Positions 44,251-53,515 of a DNA stretch of 64,000 nt are shown here, piece by piece; positions within the stretch are counted from its first letter, which is position 1, and every line of letters begins with the position of its first letter. Origin of the DNA: Haloferula luteola (GTDB lineage Bacteria > Verrucomicrobiota > Verrucomicrobiia > Verrucomicrobiales > Akkermansiaceae); assembly GCF_014201715.1 (NCBI RefSeq), contig NZ_JACHFD010000002.1, forward strand, positions 124,001 through 188,000. The letters run 5' to 3'. The position numbers and the translations under genes were made by a program. The notes beneath the pieces are model-generated. The model was not told where the DNA came from. It saw only the letters and a list, made by a program, of their open reading frames with translations, and searched no databases.

Positions 44251-45537
44251 ATGTCTGTCGGCCCGCTCTCCCAAAAACTTTTCGCCACCGCCAAAAATCT
44301 GATTCCCGGCGGCGTCAATTCACCCGTCCGCGCTTTCCGCAACGTCGGGGGCGAACCGTTTTTCGTCAGGCGGGCCAAAGGGAGTCGCATTGAAGACGTC
44401 GATGGGAAACACTACATCGACTACATCGGCTCCTGGGGACCGAACATTCTCGGCCACGCACCCACCGTCATCACCAACACCCTCCATGAAGTCGCCAAGG
44501 ACGGGATTTCCTTCGGCATTCCGAATCCCTTTGAGGTAGAAATGGCCCGAACCATCGTCGATTGGGTTCCCTCGGTCGAAAAAGTCCGCATGTGCAACTC
44601 CGGCACCGAGGCCACCATGTCAGCGATCCGCCTGGCGCGCGGCTTCACGGGTAGGGACCTCATCGTCAAGTTCAACGGTTGCTACCACGGCCATAGTGAT
44701 TCCCTCCTGGTCGCCGCAGGATCGGGAGCCCTCACCCACGGCGAACCGGACTCCGCCGGTGTTCCCGCCGACTTCGCGAAAAACACCCTCGTCCTCCCTT
44801 ACAATGATGATGAGGCGCTCGAGGCTCTCTTCACGGAACGGGGTGACCGCATCGCCGCCATCATCGTCGAGTCCTATCCCGCCAATGCCGGTCTCGTTCT
44901 CCCGAAGCCGGGATACCTCGATCTTCTCTGTTCGATCACCCGCACCTACGGCGCATTGCTGATTTTTGACGAAGTCATGACCGGCTTTCGCCTCGGCAAG
45001 GCCGGGGTCCAAGGAATCGAAGGCATCAAGCCAGACTTGAGCTGCTTTGGAAAAGTCATCGGTGGTGGGCTTCCTGTGGGAGCTTTCGGCGGCCGAGCCG
45101 ACATCATGGACCTCTTGGCTCCGATCGGTCCGGTCTACCAGGCCGGCACCCTGAGCGGAAATCCTCTCGCGATGGCCGCAGGACTCGCCCAGCTCCGTGA
45201 ACTCGATAAGCCCGCTGGATTTGCCCGGCTCGAACAACTCGGCGCCCACTTCGAGTCCGGCCTGCGCGCTTTGATGCAGGAAAAGGGAATCCCCCACCGA
45301 CTCAACCGGGTCGGCTCCATGTTCTGCTTGTTCTTCACCGATCGCGAAATCGTCAATGTCGACGACGTCATGCAGCAGGATCTCGAACTCTTCAAAAAGC
45401 TCTTCTGGGGGTGCCTCGACAAAGGCATCTACCTCGCTCCCAGCCCCTACGAAACTGGCTTCCTGAGTCTCGCCCACACGGAAGCCGACCTCGACGACAC
45501 CCTCAGCGTCATCAACGATGTCCTGTCCACCCTCTGA
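44251..45537 (+). CDS. hemL: Glutamate-1-semialdehyde 2,1-aminomutase
   Basis: A 428-residue class-III aminotransferase. Signatures: LIPGGVNSPVRAFRNVGG, VRMCNSGTEATMSAIRLARGFTGR, IVKFNGCYHGHSDSLLV, LLIFDEVMTGFRLG, the PLP lysine near residue 268 in SCFGKVIGGGLPVGAFGG, and YQAGTLSGNPLAMAAG. It converts glutamate-1-semialdehyde to 5-aminolevulinate in the C5 haem pathway. The ATG giving MSVGPLSQKLFATAK is the standard start. Nine bp separate it from the glycosidase gene on the same strand. Confidence 0.97.
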   Translation: MSVGPLSQKLFATAKNLIPGGVNSPVRAFRNVGGEPFFVRRAKGSRIEDVDGKHYIDYIGSWGPNILGHAPTVITNTLHEVAKDGISFGIPNPFEVEMARTIVDWVPSVEKVRMCNSGTEATMSAIRLARGFTGRDLIVKFNGCYHGHSDSLLVAAGSGALTHGEPDSAGVPADFAKNTLVLPYNDDEALEALFTERGDRIAAIIVESYPANAGLVLPKPGYLDLLCSITRTYGALLIFDEVMTGFRLGKAGVQGIEGIKPDLSCFGKVIGGGLPVGAFGGRADIMDLLAPIGPVYQAGTLSGNPLAMAAGLAQLRELDKPAGFARLEQLGAHFESGLRALMQEKGIPHRLNRVGSMFCLFFTDREIVNVDDVMQQDLELFKKLFWGCLDKGIYLAPSPYETGFLSLAHTEADLDDTLSVINDVLSTL

Positions 45538-45546
45538 TTCGAATCC

Positions 45547-46911
45547 ATGAAACTCAGCCTCCTCTCGGTCATCTGCCTCACCGGCTTGGCGCACGCCCAG
45601 ATCGTCCCGGCCCGCCAGCCCGGTAGGGCCAATCCCATCCTGCCCGCTTACCAAGCCGATCCCAGTTGCGTGACCGTGGAGGGGACTTCGTACCTCTTTG
45701 CCACTCTCGATCCCTGGGGCGGTGAGTCCCTCGGTTGCTGGAAATCTCAAGATTTCAAAAACTGGACCTTCGTTCCCCTCAATTGGCCGACCAAGGAGGC
45801 CTGCACCAGCCCAACTTCCAAGGATGCTCTGGTATGGGCACCATCGGTCGTGAAAGGGACCGACGGCCGGTTTCACATGTACGTCTCCGTCGGCAACGAG
45901 ATCTGGGCTGGCGTCGCCGATCACCCCACGGGCCCGTGGAAAAATGCGCTCGGCGATCGCCCATTGATCCCTGAGAACTTCAAGCCCGGATACCACATGA
46001 TCGATGCCGAGGCATTCATCGATGAAGACGGCCAGGCCTACCTCTACTGGGGCTCGGGGTGGAATTGGGTGAACGGCAAATGTTGGGCGGTACGCCTGAA
46101 GGACGACATGGTCACCTTCGACGGTGAAATCCATGACGTGACTCCTCCCCACTACTTCGAAGCGCCCTTCATGGTGAAACATGACGGTCGCTATTTCCTC
46201 ATGTATTCCAGCGGCCGCACCGACCAGACCACCTATCAGGTCCACTACGCGACCGGCGACCAACCTTTCGGCCCCTTCACCGAAGGCCCAAATAGCCCCA
46301 TCCTCTCCACGCAGGACACCATCGACGTCATTTCCCCCGGCCACCATGCAGTCATCGAGCGCGAAGGACGTCCTTACATCCTCTACCACCGTCATTCCGT
46401 TCCCTTCGATCCGGCATTTATCGGCCGCCAAATCTGCGTCGATGAACTCCATTTTTCCGCCGATGGCGGCATCGATCGAGTTCTCCCCAGCCATGATGGA
46501 CCGGCGTTTCTCCAAGACAGAAATCCAGATCGCCCTCAAAGAATCGTCGCCATCTCAGCCTGCTGTGAAGCGAGCGAATCAACTTCTGCCGCCTTCGCCA
46601 TCGACGACAACTACGCGACCCGCTGGGCGGTCACCCAGGGTGCCCAAGGCGGCTGGTTGAAGGTCGACCTTGGAACACCTCAACCTGTCCACTCCATCGA
46701 GCTCCGCCCGGAATATCCTTGGAAGCCCTGCGCCTTTTCGGTCGAAAGCTCGATAGATGGCGAATCGTGGACGCCGATCCCCGACGGCCAGCTCAAGGCG
46801 GAAAGCGGTTCACCGCTCACCCTTCCGCTTGATCTCTCCACCCGCTGGCTGCGCGTGGTCTTTGATGACTCCCTGACGGACGTTTCTCTTTGGGAAATCG
46901 GAGTTTTCTAA
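45547..46911 (+). CDS. Secreted GH43-type glycosidase with C-terminal CBM32-like domain
   Basis: A 454-residue protein with signal peptide MKLSLLSVICLTGLAHA. The five-bladed GH43 propeller is visible: NPILPAYQADPSCVTVEGTSYLFAT (catalytic-base Asp in the ADP block), WAPSVVKGTDGRFHMYVSV, MIDAEAFIDEDGQAYLYWGS (pKa-modulating Asp) and FEAPFMVKHDGRYFLMYSSG (general-acid Glu). The C-terminal ~130 residues are an F5/8-type galactose-binding-like domain (SAAFAIDDNYATRWAV...GGWLKVDLGTPQPVHSIELRP). It hydrolyses arabinose- or xylose-containing glycans; exact linkage not predictable. It closely follows hemL, but a functional link is unlikely. Confidence 0.88.
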   Translation: MKLSLLSVICLTGLAHAQIVPARQPGRANPILPAYQADPSCVTVEGTSYLFATLDPWGGESLGCWKSQDFKNWTFVPLNWPTKEACTSPTSKDALVWAPSVVKGTDGRFHMYVSVGNEIWAGVADHPTGPWKNALGDRPLIPENFKPGYHMIDAEAFIDEDGQAYLYWGSGWNWVNGKCWAVRLKDDMVTFDGEIHDVTPPHYFEAPFMVKHDGRYFLMYSSGRTDQTTYQVHYATGDQPFGPFTEGPNSPILSTQDTIDVISPGHHAVIEREGRPYILYHRHSVPFDPAFIGRQICVDELHFSADGGIDRVLPSHDGPAFLQDRNPDRPQRIVAISACCEASESTSAAFAIDDNYATRWAVTQGAQGGWLKVDLGTPQPVHSIELRPEYPWKPCAFSVESSIDGESWTPIPDGQLKAESGSPLTLPLDLSTRWLRVVFDDSLTDVSLWEIGVF

Positions 46912-46986
46912 GAATCCACGAAAAGAGGAGACCGGCGAACGCCAGCTCCCGAGAACCAATGACGGGATGAAAGGCGGATTCTTGGA

Positions 46987-47027
46987 TCCCCTCTCCATTT
47001 GGCGCGCCCATTGCCAGATGGGAGGGG
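46987..47027 (+). terminator. Imperfect hairpin after the GH43 gene
   Basis: CCCCTCTCCATTTGGC pairs with GCCAGATGGGAGGGG with one or two mismatches, 76 bp past the stop; no T run. Possible weak terminator in the 206-bp spacer before the YitT-like gene. Confidence 0.4.
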
Positions 47028-47117
47028 GCGAGGGGCTCGTGCTCGGGATCCGCCATGAATTCTGAAGCCTCTCGCCAAGCTTGACCGGCATCAAAAACTC
47101 GGTCTGTTGGGGCATCC

Positions 47118-48029
47118 ATGCCTCCGGCTCCTCACCGCATCACCACTCGCCTCCGTCCTTTCCTCGAATGCCTCGGCGTCACGGGCGCCGGCCTTCTCTA
47201 CGCTGCGGCCCTCAAATACTTCGTCTTCCCCGCGAAAGTGATCCTCACTGGCTTTGAGGGTCTCGCCGCCGCCACCGCCTACTTTTTCGACCAACCACAC
47301 CTGTTTCTTGCGATCTACATCGCGTCCCAGGCCGTTCTCATTCTCTTTGCCTTCGCAAAGATCAGCCGGACCTTCGCCATCCGCACCCTCCTGACCGTTG
47401 GTGCGGTGGTCGCGGGGCTAGCCCTGCTGCCCTCCCTCGAGTTCGCCTCTCCCGAACCCCAGAACGAACGCATCCTGCTGGTTCTTTTCGGCGGTATCCT
47501 CGCCGGACTCGCCAAAGCCCTCTCTCTTCGGCTGCGCGGATCGACCGGCGATGAAGACATTCTCGCCGCTTGGTTCGCGATGAAATATCTCAAACCTGTG
47601 GGCAACGTCGCCATCGCGGCAGCCACGGTATCGACCCTCTACGGCCTTACTTTGTCGTATCTCAAAAGCGGGAACATCGAACCGGTCATCAACACCCTGA
47701 TGTACACTGCCATCTACATCTTCACCTCCGCTGAGACGCTGAATAACTTCTTTCGCAAATTCAAACTGGTGGTCCTCACTGCCTTTGGAAACGATCCAAA
47801 AGCTCTGGGGGAAGCCATCCGTGAGGTGGCTCCTCACCGCACCTACACCATCCAGGATGCGGTCGGAGGATACACCTCCGAACCCATTCGCCTCGTCCGC
47901 ACGATCATCACCCACGAGGAGCTTCCTGAAGTTTTGGATTCCATCCGAAGGACGATCCCCGACGCCTTCTGGTTCCATCATGATATCGAAGGCATCTCCA
48001 ACCGCTACGAAATCAAGCCCATCGGCTGA
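47118..48029 (+). CDS. YitT-family membrane protein (DUF161 + DUF2179)
   Basis: A 303-residue protein with about five or six N-terminal helices (GVTGAGLLYAAALKYFVFPAKVILTGFEGLAAATAYFF is the family's first block) and a cytosolic ferredoxin-like DUF2179 domain at the C-terminus (FKLVVLTAFGNDPKALGEAIREVAPHRTYTIQDAVGGYT...FWFHHDIEGI). Function of the family is poorly known; it is an integral inner-membrane protein possibly linked to metabolite transport. Stands alone between hairpins. Confidence 0.82.
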   Translation: MPPAPHRITTRLRPFLECLGVTGAGLLYAAALKYFVFPAKVILTGFEGLAAATAYFFDQPHLFLAIYIASQAVLILFAFAKISRTFAIRTLLTVGAVVAGLALLPSLEFASPEPQNERILLVLFGGILAGLAKALSLRLRGSTGDEDILAAWFAMKYLKPVGNVAIAAATVSTLYGLTLSYLKSGNIEPVINTLMYTAIYIFTSAETLNNFFRKFKLVVLTAFGNDPKALGEAIREVAPHRTYTIQDAVGGYTSEPIRLVRTIITHEELPEVLDSIRRTIPDAFWFHHDIEGISNRYEIKPIG

Positions 48030-48528
48030 TTCGCCCAAGCATTCAAAGCCCCAATCTTTGATCTGCCTTTGAGAAATTTTCGCTCATCGAGAATTTCTTG
48101 AAAATCCAGATGTCATTCTTCGATTGATTCTTTGGGGGCCGGTCCCACTCCAGCAGGAGCTGAATGGTCCCCTTTGTCATCGCCAACTCAATCGCTCCTC
48201 CGGAGCACATCGGCACGCATCGGCTGGGGGGCCGGGCGCCGACTGGAACCGTAAGGTTCCGCTTCGGAATGAGTGCAAAAAGCGCATGGTTTCGGGGGAA
48301 ACCATGCGCTTCTTCATTTCCGTTGGGAGAGGTATTCCGACGATCATCGGCCCTTACGCGATCACGTATCCCGTGAATCTTTTCTTTATCTTCCCATAAG
48401 CGATGGGATGACTCTCTACCTCCATGGCGTCGCTTTTGCGGCGTCGGGACTTCAACTTGTGTGTGTGTTGAGGGGGCGCGGGGCCCGTCCGGGTTCCGCG
48501 TCCCGATTTCGGATCGCTCCCTCCGTCA
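48030..48528. other. Intergenic region with a bidirectional hairpin
   Basis: A 499-bp gap between convergent genes. A perfect 13-bp stem (48280-48292 with 48299-48311) has A/T-rich flanks on both sides (TTTTG on the minus strand), so it could terminate both genes. No supportable coding region was found; a 91-codon frame at 48124-48399 has no family features and runs through the hairpin. Confidence 0.6.
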
Positions 48529-49578
48529 TCACGCTTCCCCAGAGGGCACCATCATCGAAGCTCGGTCCTGCCAGAGGTTCCGCGCGACCTTGCGCAAGTC
48601 CGCATCGCGGTCCGTTTCGTCGAGAATCTCCGAGCCAATCACGGTCTCCAAGACATCCTCCAAGGTCACCAAGCCCACAATGGTGCCGAACTCGTTGTGC
48701 ACCACCAAAAGATGGCGCCCTTCGCGCAGCATTCGGGAAAACAAGCGGTCCACGCCAATCTGCTCCGGGGTCGCCGCCAATGGCAGCATGACCTCGGAAA
48801 TCTTTCCATCCGGCGCGCGCAAACACCTCAGCAAGGCATCCGACTTCAACACAAAACCGCGAATCTCATCCGGACTTTCACCATAAACCGGAATCCGCGA
48901 ATAGGGCTCGTCGGCCACCCGATCGACAAATTCCGCAAAGGAAAGGTCATGAGGCAGGGTGAACATCACCGTCCGCGGCGTCATGATCTTCGCCACAGTG
49001 GTTTCTGAGAGCTGCAGGATGTTCCGCACCACCGCACTCTCGTGTTTGCCAATCTCTCCCAGGCGCTCGCCAAGGTTGGCCACGGCGATCAACTCCTCGC
49101 GATGCACCGGACCCTGATTGGCCTTCCCGAAGGTCACCAAACGCGTGACTTGGCGACACAACCATACCAAGGGACCCAAAAGACGTTCCATCCACGGCAA
49201 AAGCCACGCCGTCGGAGCGGCAAAGAAACTCGCATATCTTGCCCCGAGGGTTTTAGGAATGATCTCTGTAAAGACTAGGATCGCCAACGTCAGGAAACCT
49301 GCAAACACCCCGCCGGTCGCATCCCCATACAGCTTGACATACTGAGCACCAGCACCCGCCGCACCCATGGTGTGAGCCACCGTGTTCAGCGTCAAAATCG
49401 CGGAAAGGGACCGATCGATGTCACTCTTCAGCCGCTCCATCGCCACCGCCCACTTTTTGCCCCGCTGCTTGGCGGTCTCAATCGCTGAAGGAGTGACCGT
49501 CAACAGCGTCGCCTCCAGCAAAGAACATAAAAACGAGCAGCCAAGAGCGAGAAGGACGTAACCGATGAGCAGGAGCAT
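48529..49578 (-). CDS. CNNM/CorC-type membrane protein with CBS domains
   Basis: A 350-residue protein. The ATG at 49578 has GGAG ten bases upstream; a GTG at 49602 is less likely. The DUF21/CNNM transmembrane domain (LLEATLLTVTPSAIETAKQRG; ILVFTEIIPKTLGARYA) is followed by EIGKHESAVVRNILQLSETTVAKIMTPRTVM, the linker to two CBS domains (YSRIPVYGESPDEIRGFVLKSDAL; HLLVVHNEFGTIVGLVTLEDVLETVIG). Family members transport Mg2+ or other divalent cations, or regulate such transport. Short C-terminus without a CorC_HlyC domain. Divergent from the FmdB/CobW operon. Confidence 0.88.
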   Translation of the reverse strand: MLLLIGYVLLALGCSFLCSLLEATLLTVTPSAIETAKQRGKKWAVAMERLKSDIDRSLSAILTLNTVAHTMGAAGAGAQYVKLYGDATGGVFAGFLTLAILVFTEIIPKTLGARYASFFAAPTAWLLPWMERLLGPLVWLCRQVTRLVTFGKANQGPVHREELIAVANLGERLGEIGKHESAVVRNILQLSETTVAKIMTPRTVMFTLPHDLSFAEFVDRVADEPYSRIPVYGESPDEIRGFVLKSDALLRCLRAPDGKISEVMLPLAATPEQIGVDRLFSRMLREGRHLLVVHNEFGTIVGLVTLEDVLETVIGSEILDETDRDADLRKVARNLWQDRASMMVPSGEA

Positions 49579-49669
49579 GGAATGAAGGCTCCGAAACAAC
49601 ACGAAGATCCCGCCGGGTCAATGGGACAATCCCCCCTCAGTTTCCAATTGCCTCTTTGATGGCTCTTTG

Positions 49670-49688
49670 TTGCATTTTGTTTGCATTT
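49670..49688 (+). promoter_or_regulatory. Direct repeat TTGCATTT with 11-bp period upstream of the FmdB/CobW operon
   Basis: TTGCATTT occurs at 49670-49677 and again at 49681-49688, one helical turn apart, in the divergent spacer (about 180 bp before the FmdB start, 92 bp before the CNNM start). A possible regulator site for metal genes; not matched to a known Zur consensus. Confidence 0.35.
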
Positions 49689-49866
49689 GCTCTTCGATTG
49701 CTTTTCCCTCTGACGGCAACGCGATCTTCCACCTCTCCTTTATGGGGAATTCTTCGATCTCCATGAGGATCGAGACCTCCGTGCACTGGGCACCTTCCGA
49801 TCCAGGAGATCCTCTCCGCCCTCGGCGATCCAGGCGAGAAGTCGCACAACCTGCTCCTCATCCATC

Positions 49867-50088
49867 ATGCCCATCTACCTCTACGAAACCCTCTCCGGGG
49901 CCACGACAAACGAGGCAACTCGCCGATTCGAAGTGAAGCAATCGATTCACGACGCCCCCCTGACGCACGATCCGGAGACCGGCTTTCCCGTCCGCCGCGT
50001 GATTACGGGCGGGCTCGGCTATCTCAAGGGGCCTTCCACCGCCCCCCCCCACCCGTCTCACCGTGGGGGATGCTGCGGAAATTGTTAG
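49867..50088 (+). CDS. FmdB-like small protein that has lost the zinc cysteines
   Basis: A 73-residue protein. MPIYLYETLSG...RRFEVKQSIHDAPLT...VRRVITGGLGYLKG follows the FmdB pattern (MPIYEYRCxxCG..FE..QS..D.PL..CP.CG..VRR.I..GG.GF), but all four zinc-ribbon Cys positions are replaced (TLSG for RCxxC; HDPETG for CPxCG). Cys remain only in the tail GGCCGNC. It is the first gene of an operon with three CobW GTPases (22 bp to the next). Many zinc-starvation paralogues lose their zinc Cys in just this way, so it may replace a zinc-binding FmdB under zinc limitation. FmdB itself has no settled function. Confidence 0.72.
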   Translation: MPIYLYETLSGATTNEATRRFEVKQSIHDAPLTHDPETGFPVRRVITGGLGYLKGPSTAPPHPSHRGGCCGNC

Positions 50089-50110
50089 GCCACACCAATC
50101 TTATCAACTC

Positions 50111-51121
50111 ATGGTGAAACCAAGCCTTCCACCACTCGCGAGCTCAGCGAAACCCCTTGTTTTGCTCACCGGCTTTCTCGGCGCAGGGAAAACCTCCCTT
50201 CTCCGCGAAATTCTCGACGCCTCTGCTGCCCGTTCGTTGTCGGTCGATGTCATCCTCAACGACTACGAAAACGCCGAGCTCGATGCCGAAACCCTCTACG
50301 AGCGCGCCGCAACGGTGGCTCCGATTGCGGCTTCGTGCGCCTGCTGCTCCGGATTGCAACCCCTTGTTGAACTCACACTCGCGGCCGCTTCTTCCCGCCA
50401 TGATCTCGTCGTCGTCGAAGTCAATGGCACGGCCGATCCCACTCCTCTTCTCGAAACATTCACCTTGTTGGAGTCCCGGATTCCACTCCAGCCACGTTGG
50501 CAGGTCGGTGTGATCGACGCCCGCCATTTCGGGCATCGCGGACCTTTTGATTCCCTCGAGATCGCCCAGTTGGAGACCGCCAGCCATGTCGTGATTCGCC
50601 ACGCCGAAACTCTCTCCTCACCTGAACGACAGCAGCTCATCAATGCACTGCGCAGGTCCAACCCCCAGGCCAGCTTGACCTCCGCCTTCCCCCTGGTGGA
50701 ACAGCTCGTCGACATCCAGACCCACCGTCGGAAACTCCTCCTTCCGTCCCCGCAGCCAGCACAACGCATGGCCCCGCTGCCCTCCCTCGGACACCCTTTG
50801 GCGCACGCATTTACTGGGTGTCAAATCCTGCTCCCTCGCGAAGTCGATCCCGATCCTCTTCGAGCCTTCCTCCGCCACCTTCCCCTTGGCGTCCTGCGCG
50901 CCAAGGCCTTGGTCACTCTTCGGAGTGAGCCCGATCGCAGAAAACTCTTCGAACGAGTCGCTGCCGACATCACGCCCGAACCCCTGGATGTGCCATTCAG
51001 CGATCGTGTCCCTTCATCTGCGATCTGCATCGGCCCCGATCTCGATCCCCTCGAACTCCTTTCTCTCGCCCGCCCAATCCTTGGCCCCGATTGCCAACTC
51101 CCTTGCTCACTCGTTGCATGA
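50111..51121 (+). CDS. CobW/COG0523 GTPase paralogue, first of three
   Basis: A 336-residue protein: P-loop GFLGAGKTS (residues 21-29), a Switch-type block VDVILNDYENAELD, and the metal-binding CxCC motif in ASCACCSGLQPLVEL. EVNGTADPTPLLE stands where zinc chaperones have ESTG.A.P. The G4 base-specificity motif NKxD is not recognisable (VVIRHAETL in its place), so nucleotide specificity may be altered. A C-terminal CobW_C-like beta region follows (LPREVDPDPLRAFLRHLPLGVLRAKALV). COG0523 proteins deliver zinc or other metals to client enzymes. Overlaps the next gene by ATGA. Confidence 0.85.
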   Translation: MVKPSLPPLASSAKPLVLLTGFLGAGKTSLLREILDASAARSLSVDVILNDYENAELDAETLYERAATVAPIAASCACCSGLQPLVELTLAAASSRHDLVVVEVNGTADPTPLLETFTLLESRIPLQPRWQVGVIDARHFGHRGPFDSLEIAQLETASHVVIRHAETLSSPERQQLINALRRSNPQASLTSAFPLVEQLVDIQTHRRKLLLPSPQPAQRMAPLPSLGHPLAHAFTGCQILLPREVDPDPLRAFLRHLPLGVLRAKALVTLRSEPDRRKLFERVAADITPEPLDVPFSDRVPSSAICIGPDLDPLELLSLARPILGPDCQLPCSLVA

Positions 51122-52059
51122 ATCCATCTCCAGCTCCCCTCCCCGTTCTCATCACGGCCGGCTTTCTCGGTTCAGGAAAAACCACCCTCATCCGAGAACT
51201 CCTTCCCCAACTCGCCACCGGCTCACGAAAACCCTTCGTCCTCCTCAATGATTACCTCAATGCCGAGATCGACGCGTCGTCCCTGCGCGGTCTTGGCGCC
51301 GAAATCCTGACCCTGCCGGCCAGCTGCGTTTGCTGCGATGACTCCGCCGGATTGATCGACGCCATTCTGAAGATCCCCACCGATCCTCCCGCCCTGCTCA
51401 TGATCGAGGCAAACGGCACCACCGACCCCTACCGCTTGATCGAAGTCCTGACTCTCACTCGATCCCTCCGCCAGCGACTCGGCCCCATTCACCAGGTGAC
51501 CGTCCTCAACGAAAGTCGCTTCGGCAAACGGCTCCTACCCGGTGACAAACGCCTCGAGCAAGCACAAGTGCGGACCGCCAGCGCCATTCTGACCAATCGT
51601 TCGGAACGTGCATCTCCCGCGCAGCGACAGCGCGTCCGTGAAGCGCTGATGGAACTCAACCCCCGAGCTCCCGTCCTCCATCTCGAAGCTTTCGCCAATC
51701 TCCTCGTGGAAGAAACGCCCCTTCTCTCACCTGACCTCACCGATCCCCCCGAACACGTTCACCACCACGTCGCCGTGCGTTTCCCGCTTCCTCGCATGAC
51801 GATTGAGCGACTCCGCACCTGGCTTCTGATGCTCCCTCGAGATGTCCAACGGTCCAAAGGCGTCGTGCAAATCTCTCAAGAGGAAATCTGCTACTTCCAA
51901 CGGACCGACGACCCCTTCGAGTCTCCCAACCTGCACACCTCTCTCATCCCCGACGGCTTCGAATCCACCGCCGTCTTCATCGGTCACGGACTCCAGGAAA
52001 GTTCGCTCCGAGCCACTCTCGAATCTCCAGCGTTCAAAATTTTCTCCCTTTCTCCATGA
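51118..52059 (+). CDS. CobW/COG0523 GTPase paralogue, second of three
   Basis: A 313-residue protein whose ATG overlaps the previous stop. P-loop [15 protein letters not shown], Switch block [13 protein letters not shown], CxCC motif in [15 protein letters not shown] and [15 protein letters not shown]. As in the first paralogue, NKxD is missing ([10 protein letters not shown] instead). The C-terminal half has [14 protein letters not shown], a His string that could bind metal. It shares more features with paralogue 1 than with 3, which suggests a duplication within the operon. ATGA overlap with the third gene. Confidence 0.85.
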   Translation: MNPSPAPLPVLITAGFLGSGKTTLIRELLPQLATGSRKPFVLLNDYLNAEIDASSLRGLGAEILTLPASCVCCDDSAGLIDAILKIPTDPPALLMIEANGTTDPYRLIEVLTLTRSLRQRLGPIHQVTVLNESRFGKRLLPGDKRLEQAQVRTASAILTNRSERASPAQRQRVREALMELNPRAPVLHLEAFANLLVEETPLLSPDLTDPPEHVHHHVAVRFPLPRMTIERLRTWLLMLPRDVQRSKGVVQISQEEICYFQRTDDPFESPNLHTSLIPDGFESTAVFIGHGLQESSLRATLESPAFKIFSLSP

Positions 52060-53270
52060 AACGAAAACTCCCCGTCACGGTCCTATCCGGATTTCTCGGC
52101 TCCGGCAAAACCACCTTGCTTAACCACATCCTCCGCAACCGCGAAGGCAAACGCGTCGCTGTGATCGTCAACGACATGAGCGAAGTGAATGTCGATGCCG
52201 ACTTGATCCGTCATGGTGGCGCCGCCCTCTCTCACACCGAAGAAAAAATGGTGGAGATGTCCAATGGCTGCATCTGCTGCACGCTGCGCGAAGATCTCCT
52301 TATCGAAGTCAGCAAACTCGCTCAAGAAGATCGGTTTGACCATCTGCTCATCGAGTCAACCGGTATCGCGGAACCCATGCCTGTCGCGGAAACCTTCACC
52401 TTCATGGATGAATCGGGGAAGTCCCTTTCGGACATCGCCACCATCGATACGATGGTAACCGTCGTCGATGCCTACAACTTCCTTCGTGACTTCAACACCT
52501 TCGAAAAACTTCAGGAAAGGGGAGAGTCGCTGGGCGAAGCGGACGAGCGTACCATTGTGGATCTCCTCAACGACCAAATCGACTTCGCGGATGTGATCCT
52601 CCTCAACAAGATGGATCTCATCCATGAGGATGAGCGGCGCACCGTCCACGGCATGATCCGGGCCCTCAACCCCCAGGCGAAAATTCTCGAGACCACCCAC
52701 TCCAAAGTTCCTCTGGATTCCGTCATGGGCACCGGGCTTTTCGATCTCAACCGCGCATCCCAGCATCCTGGCTGGCTCGACTCTCTCGTCGAACACACTC
52801 CGGAAACCGAAGAATATGGAATCTCCAACTTCGTCTATCAAAGTCGCGTCCCTTTCCATCCCCAACGCTTTTACGACGTATTGCATCAGGAATGGCCAGG
52901 TGTGATTCGGTCAAAGGGTCTCTTCTGGCTCGCCACCCGACTCAAGCACGCTGGGTTCTGGTCGCAGGCCGGTGGGATCTCCCAATACCAGTGGGCAGGA
53001 CGATTTTGGGCTGCTGTTCCTCGCAACCAGTGGCCACAAGACACCGCAGCGATCGAACGAGTATGGCAAAAACCGAATGGCGATTGCCGTCAGGAGATCG
53101 TTCTCATTGGCATTGGCCTCGATCGAGAAGCCCTCACCGCCATGCTCGATTCCGCCCTCCTCACGCCCGAAGAATACGCTCTCCCAGAATCTCTCTGGCC
53201 CACACAGTTCTCGGATCCATTTCCTTCATGGGGGGATTCTGCCCACAACGATCCATTTCCAGAAAGTTAG
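52056..53270 (+). CDS. CobW/COG0523 zinc metallochaperone GTPase, third of three
   Basis: A 404-residue, full-length member of the ZagA/YciC-like group: [42 protein letters not shown] (CxCC), [28 protein letters not shown] (intact NKxD), and a CobW_C domain with [16 protein letters not shown]...[14 protein letters not shown]. This subgroup supports metalloenzymes when zinc is scarce and is often under Zur. It has an intact nucleotide site, unlike the two preceding paralogues. Last gene of the operon; a hairpin follows. Confidence 0.92.
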   Translation: MKRKLPVTVLSGFLGSGKTTLLNHILRNREGKRVAVIVNDMSEVNVDADLIRHGGAALSHTEEKMVEMSNGCICCTLREDLLIEVSKLAQEDRFDHLLIESTGIAEPMPVAETFTFMDESGKSLSDIATIDTMVTVVDAYNFLRDFNTFEKLQERGESLGEADERTIVDLLNDQIDFADVILLNKMDLIHEDERRTVHGMIRALNPQAKILETTHSKVPLDSVMGTGLFDLNRASQHPGWLDSLVEHTPETEEYGISNFVYQSRVPFHPQRFYDVLHQEWPGVIRSKGLFWLATRLKHAGFWSQAGGISQYQWAGRFWAAVPRNQWPQDTAAIERVWQKPNGDCRQEIVLIGIGLDREALTAMLDSALLTPEEYALPESLWPTQFSDPFPSWGDSAHNDPFPES

Positions 53271-53286
53271 GCGAAACCCCCAACAG

Positions 53287-53330
53287 AAGGGCCTCGATTC
53301 TCTCCGGGGGATGAAAGATTCGAGGCCCTT
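53287..53330 (+). terminator. Hairpin after the CobW operon
   Basis: An 11-bp stem (53287-53297 with 53320-53330), extendable outward by CCCCC (53276-53280) with GGGGG (53331-53335). No T tract, so a factor-dependent or processing role is possible. Confidence 0.5.
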
Positions 53331-53452
53331 GGGGGAATGGCGGTAGGGGCCGCCAGGTGGTGTGTTGCGGGCGGAACCTTTCAGGAAATCCAACAGTCGA
53401 CAACCTCCGCGATGGCGGGGTGGGCCTGAGCAATCATCACGGGTCTCCCGAT

Positions 53453-53490
53453 AAAACGAGCGGGTGCCCGGAAGAAACCGGGCACCCGCT
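53453..53490 (-). terminator. Rho-independent terminator of the 53516-56200 gene
   Basis: A 13-bp stem (53459 area to 53490; core GCGGGTGCCCGG/CCGGGCACCCGC) followed on the minus strand by CGTTTTAT, 25 bp past the stop codon. The paralogue at 56592 has a related hairpin behind it. Confidence 0.8.
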
Positions 53491-53515
53491 ATTTGCCATG
53501 GATTTGGGGCTTTTT

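Noticed and set aside
44620-46539. A 639-codon minus-strand frame opposite hemL and the glycosidase
   Set aside because: Spans two clear plus-strand genes and has no family features.
48124-48399. A 91-codon frame in the spacer after the YitT-like gene
   Set aside because: Runs through a strong hairpin, has no hydrophobic or motif pattern of a real protein and no ribosome site.
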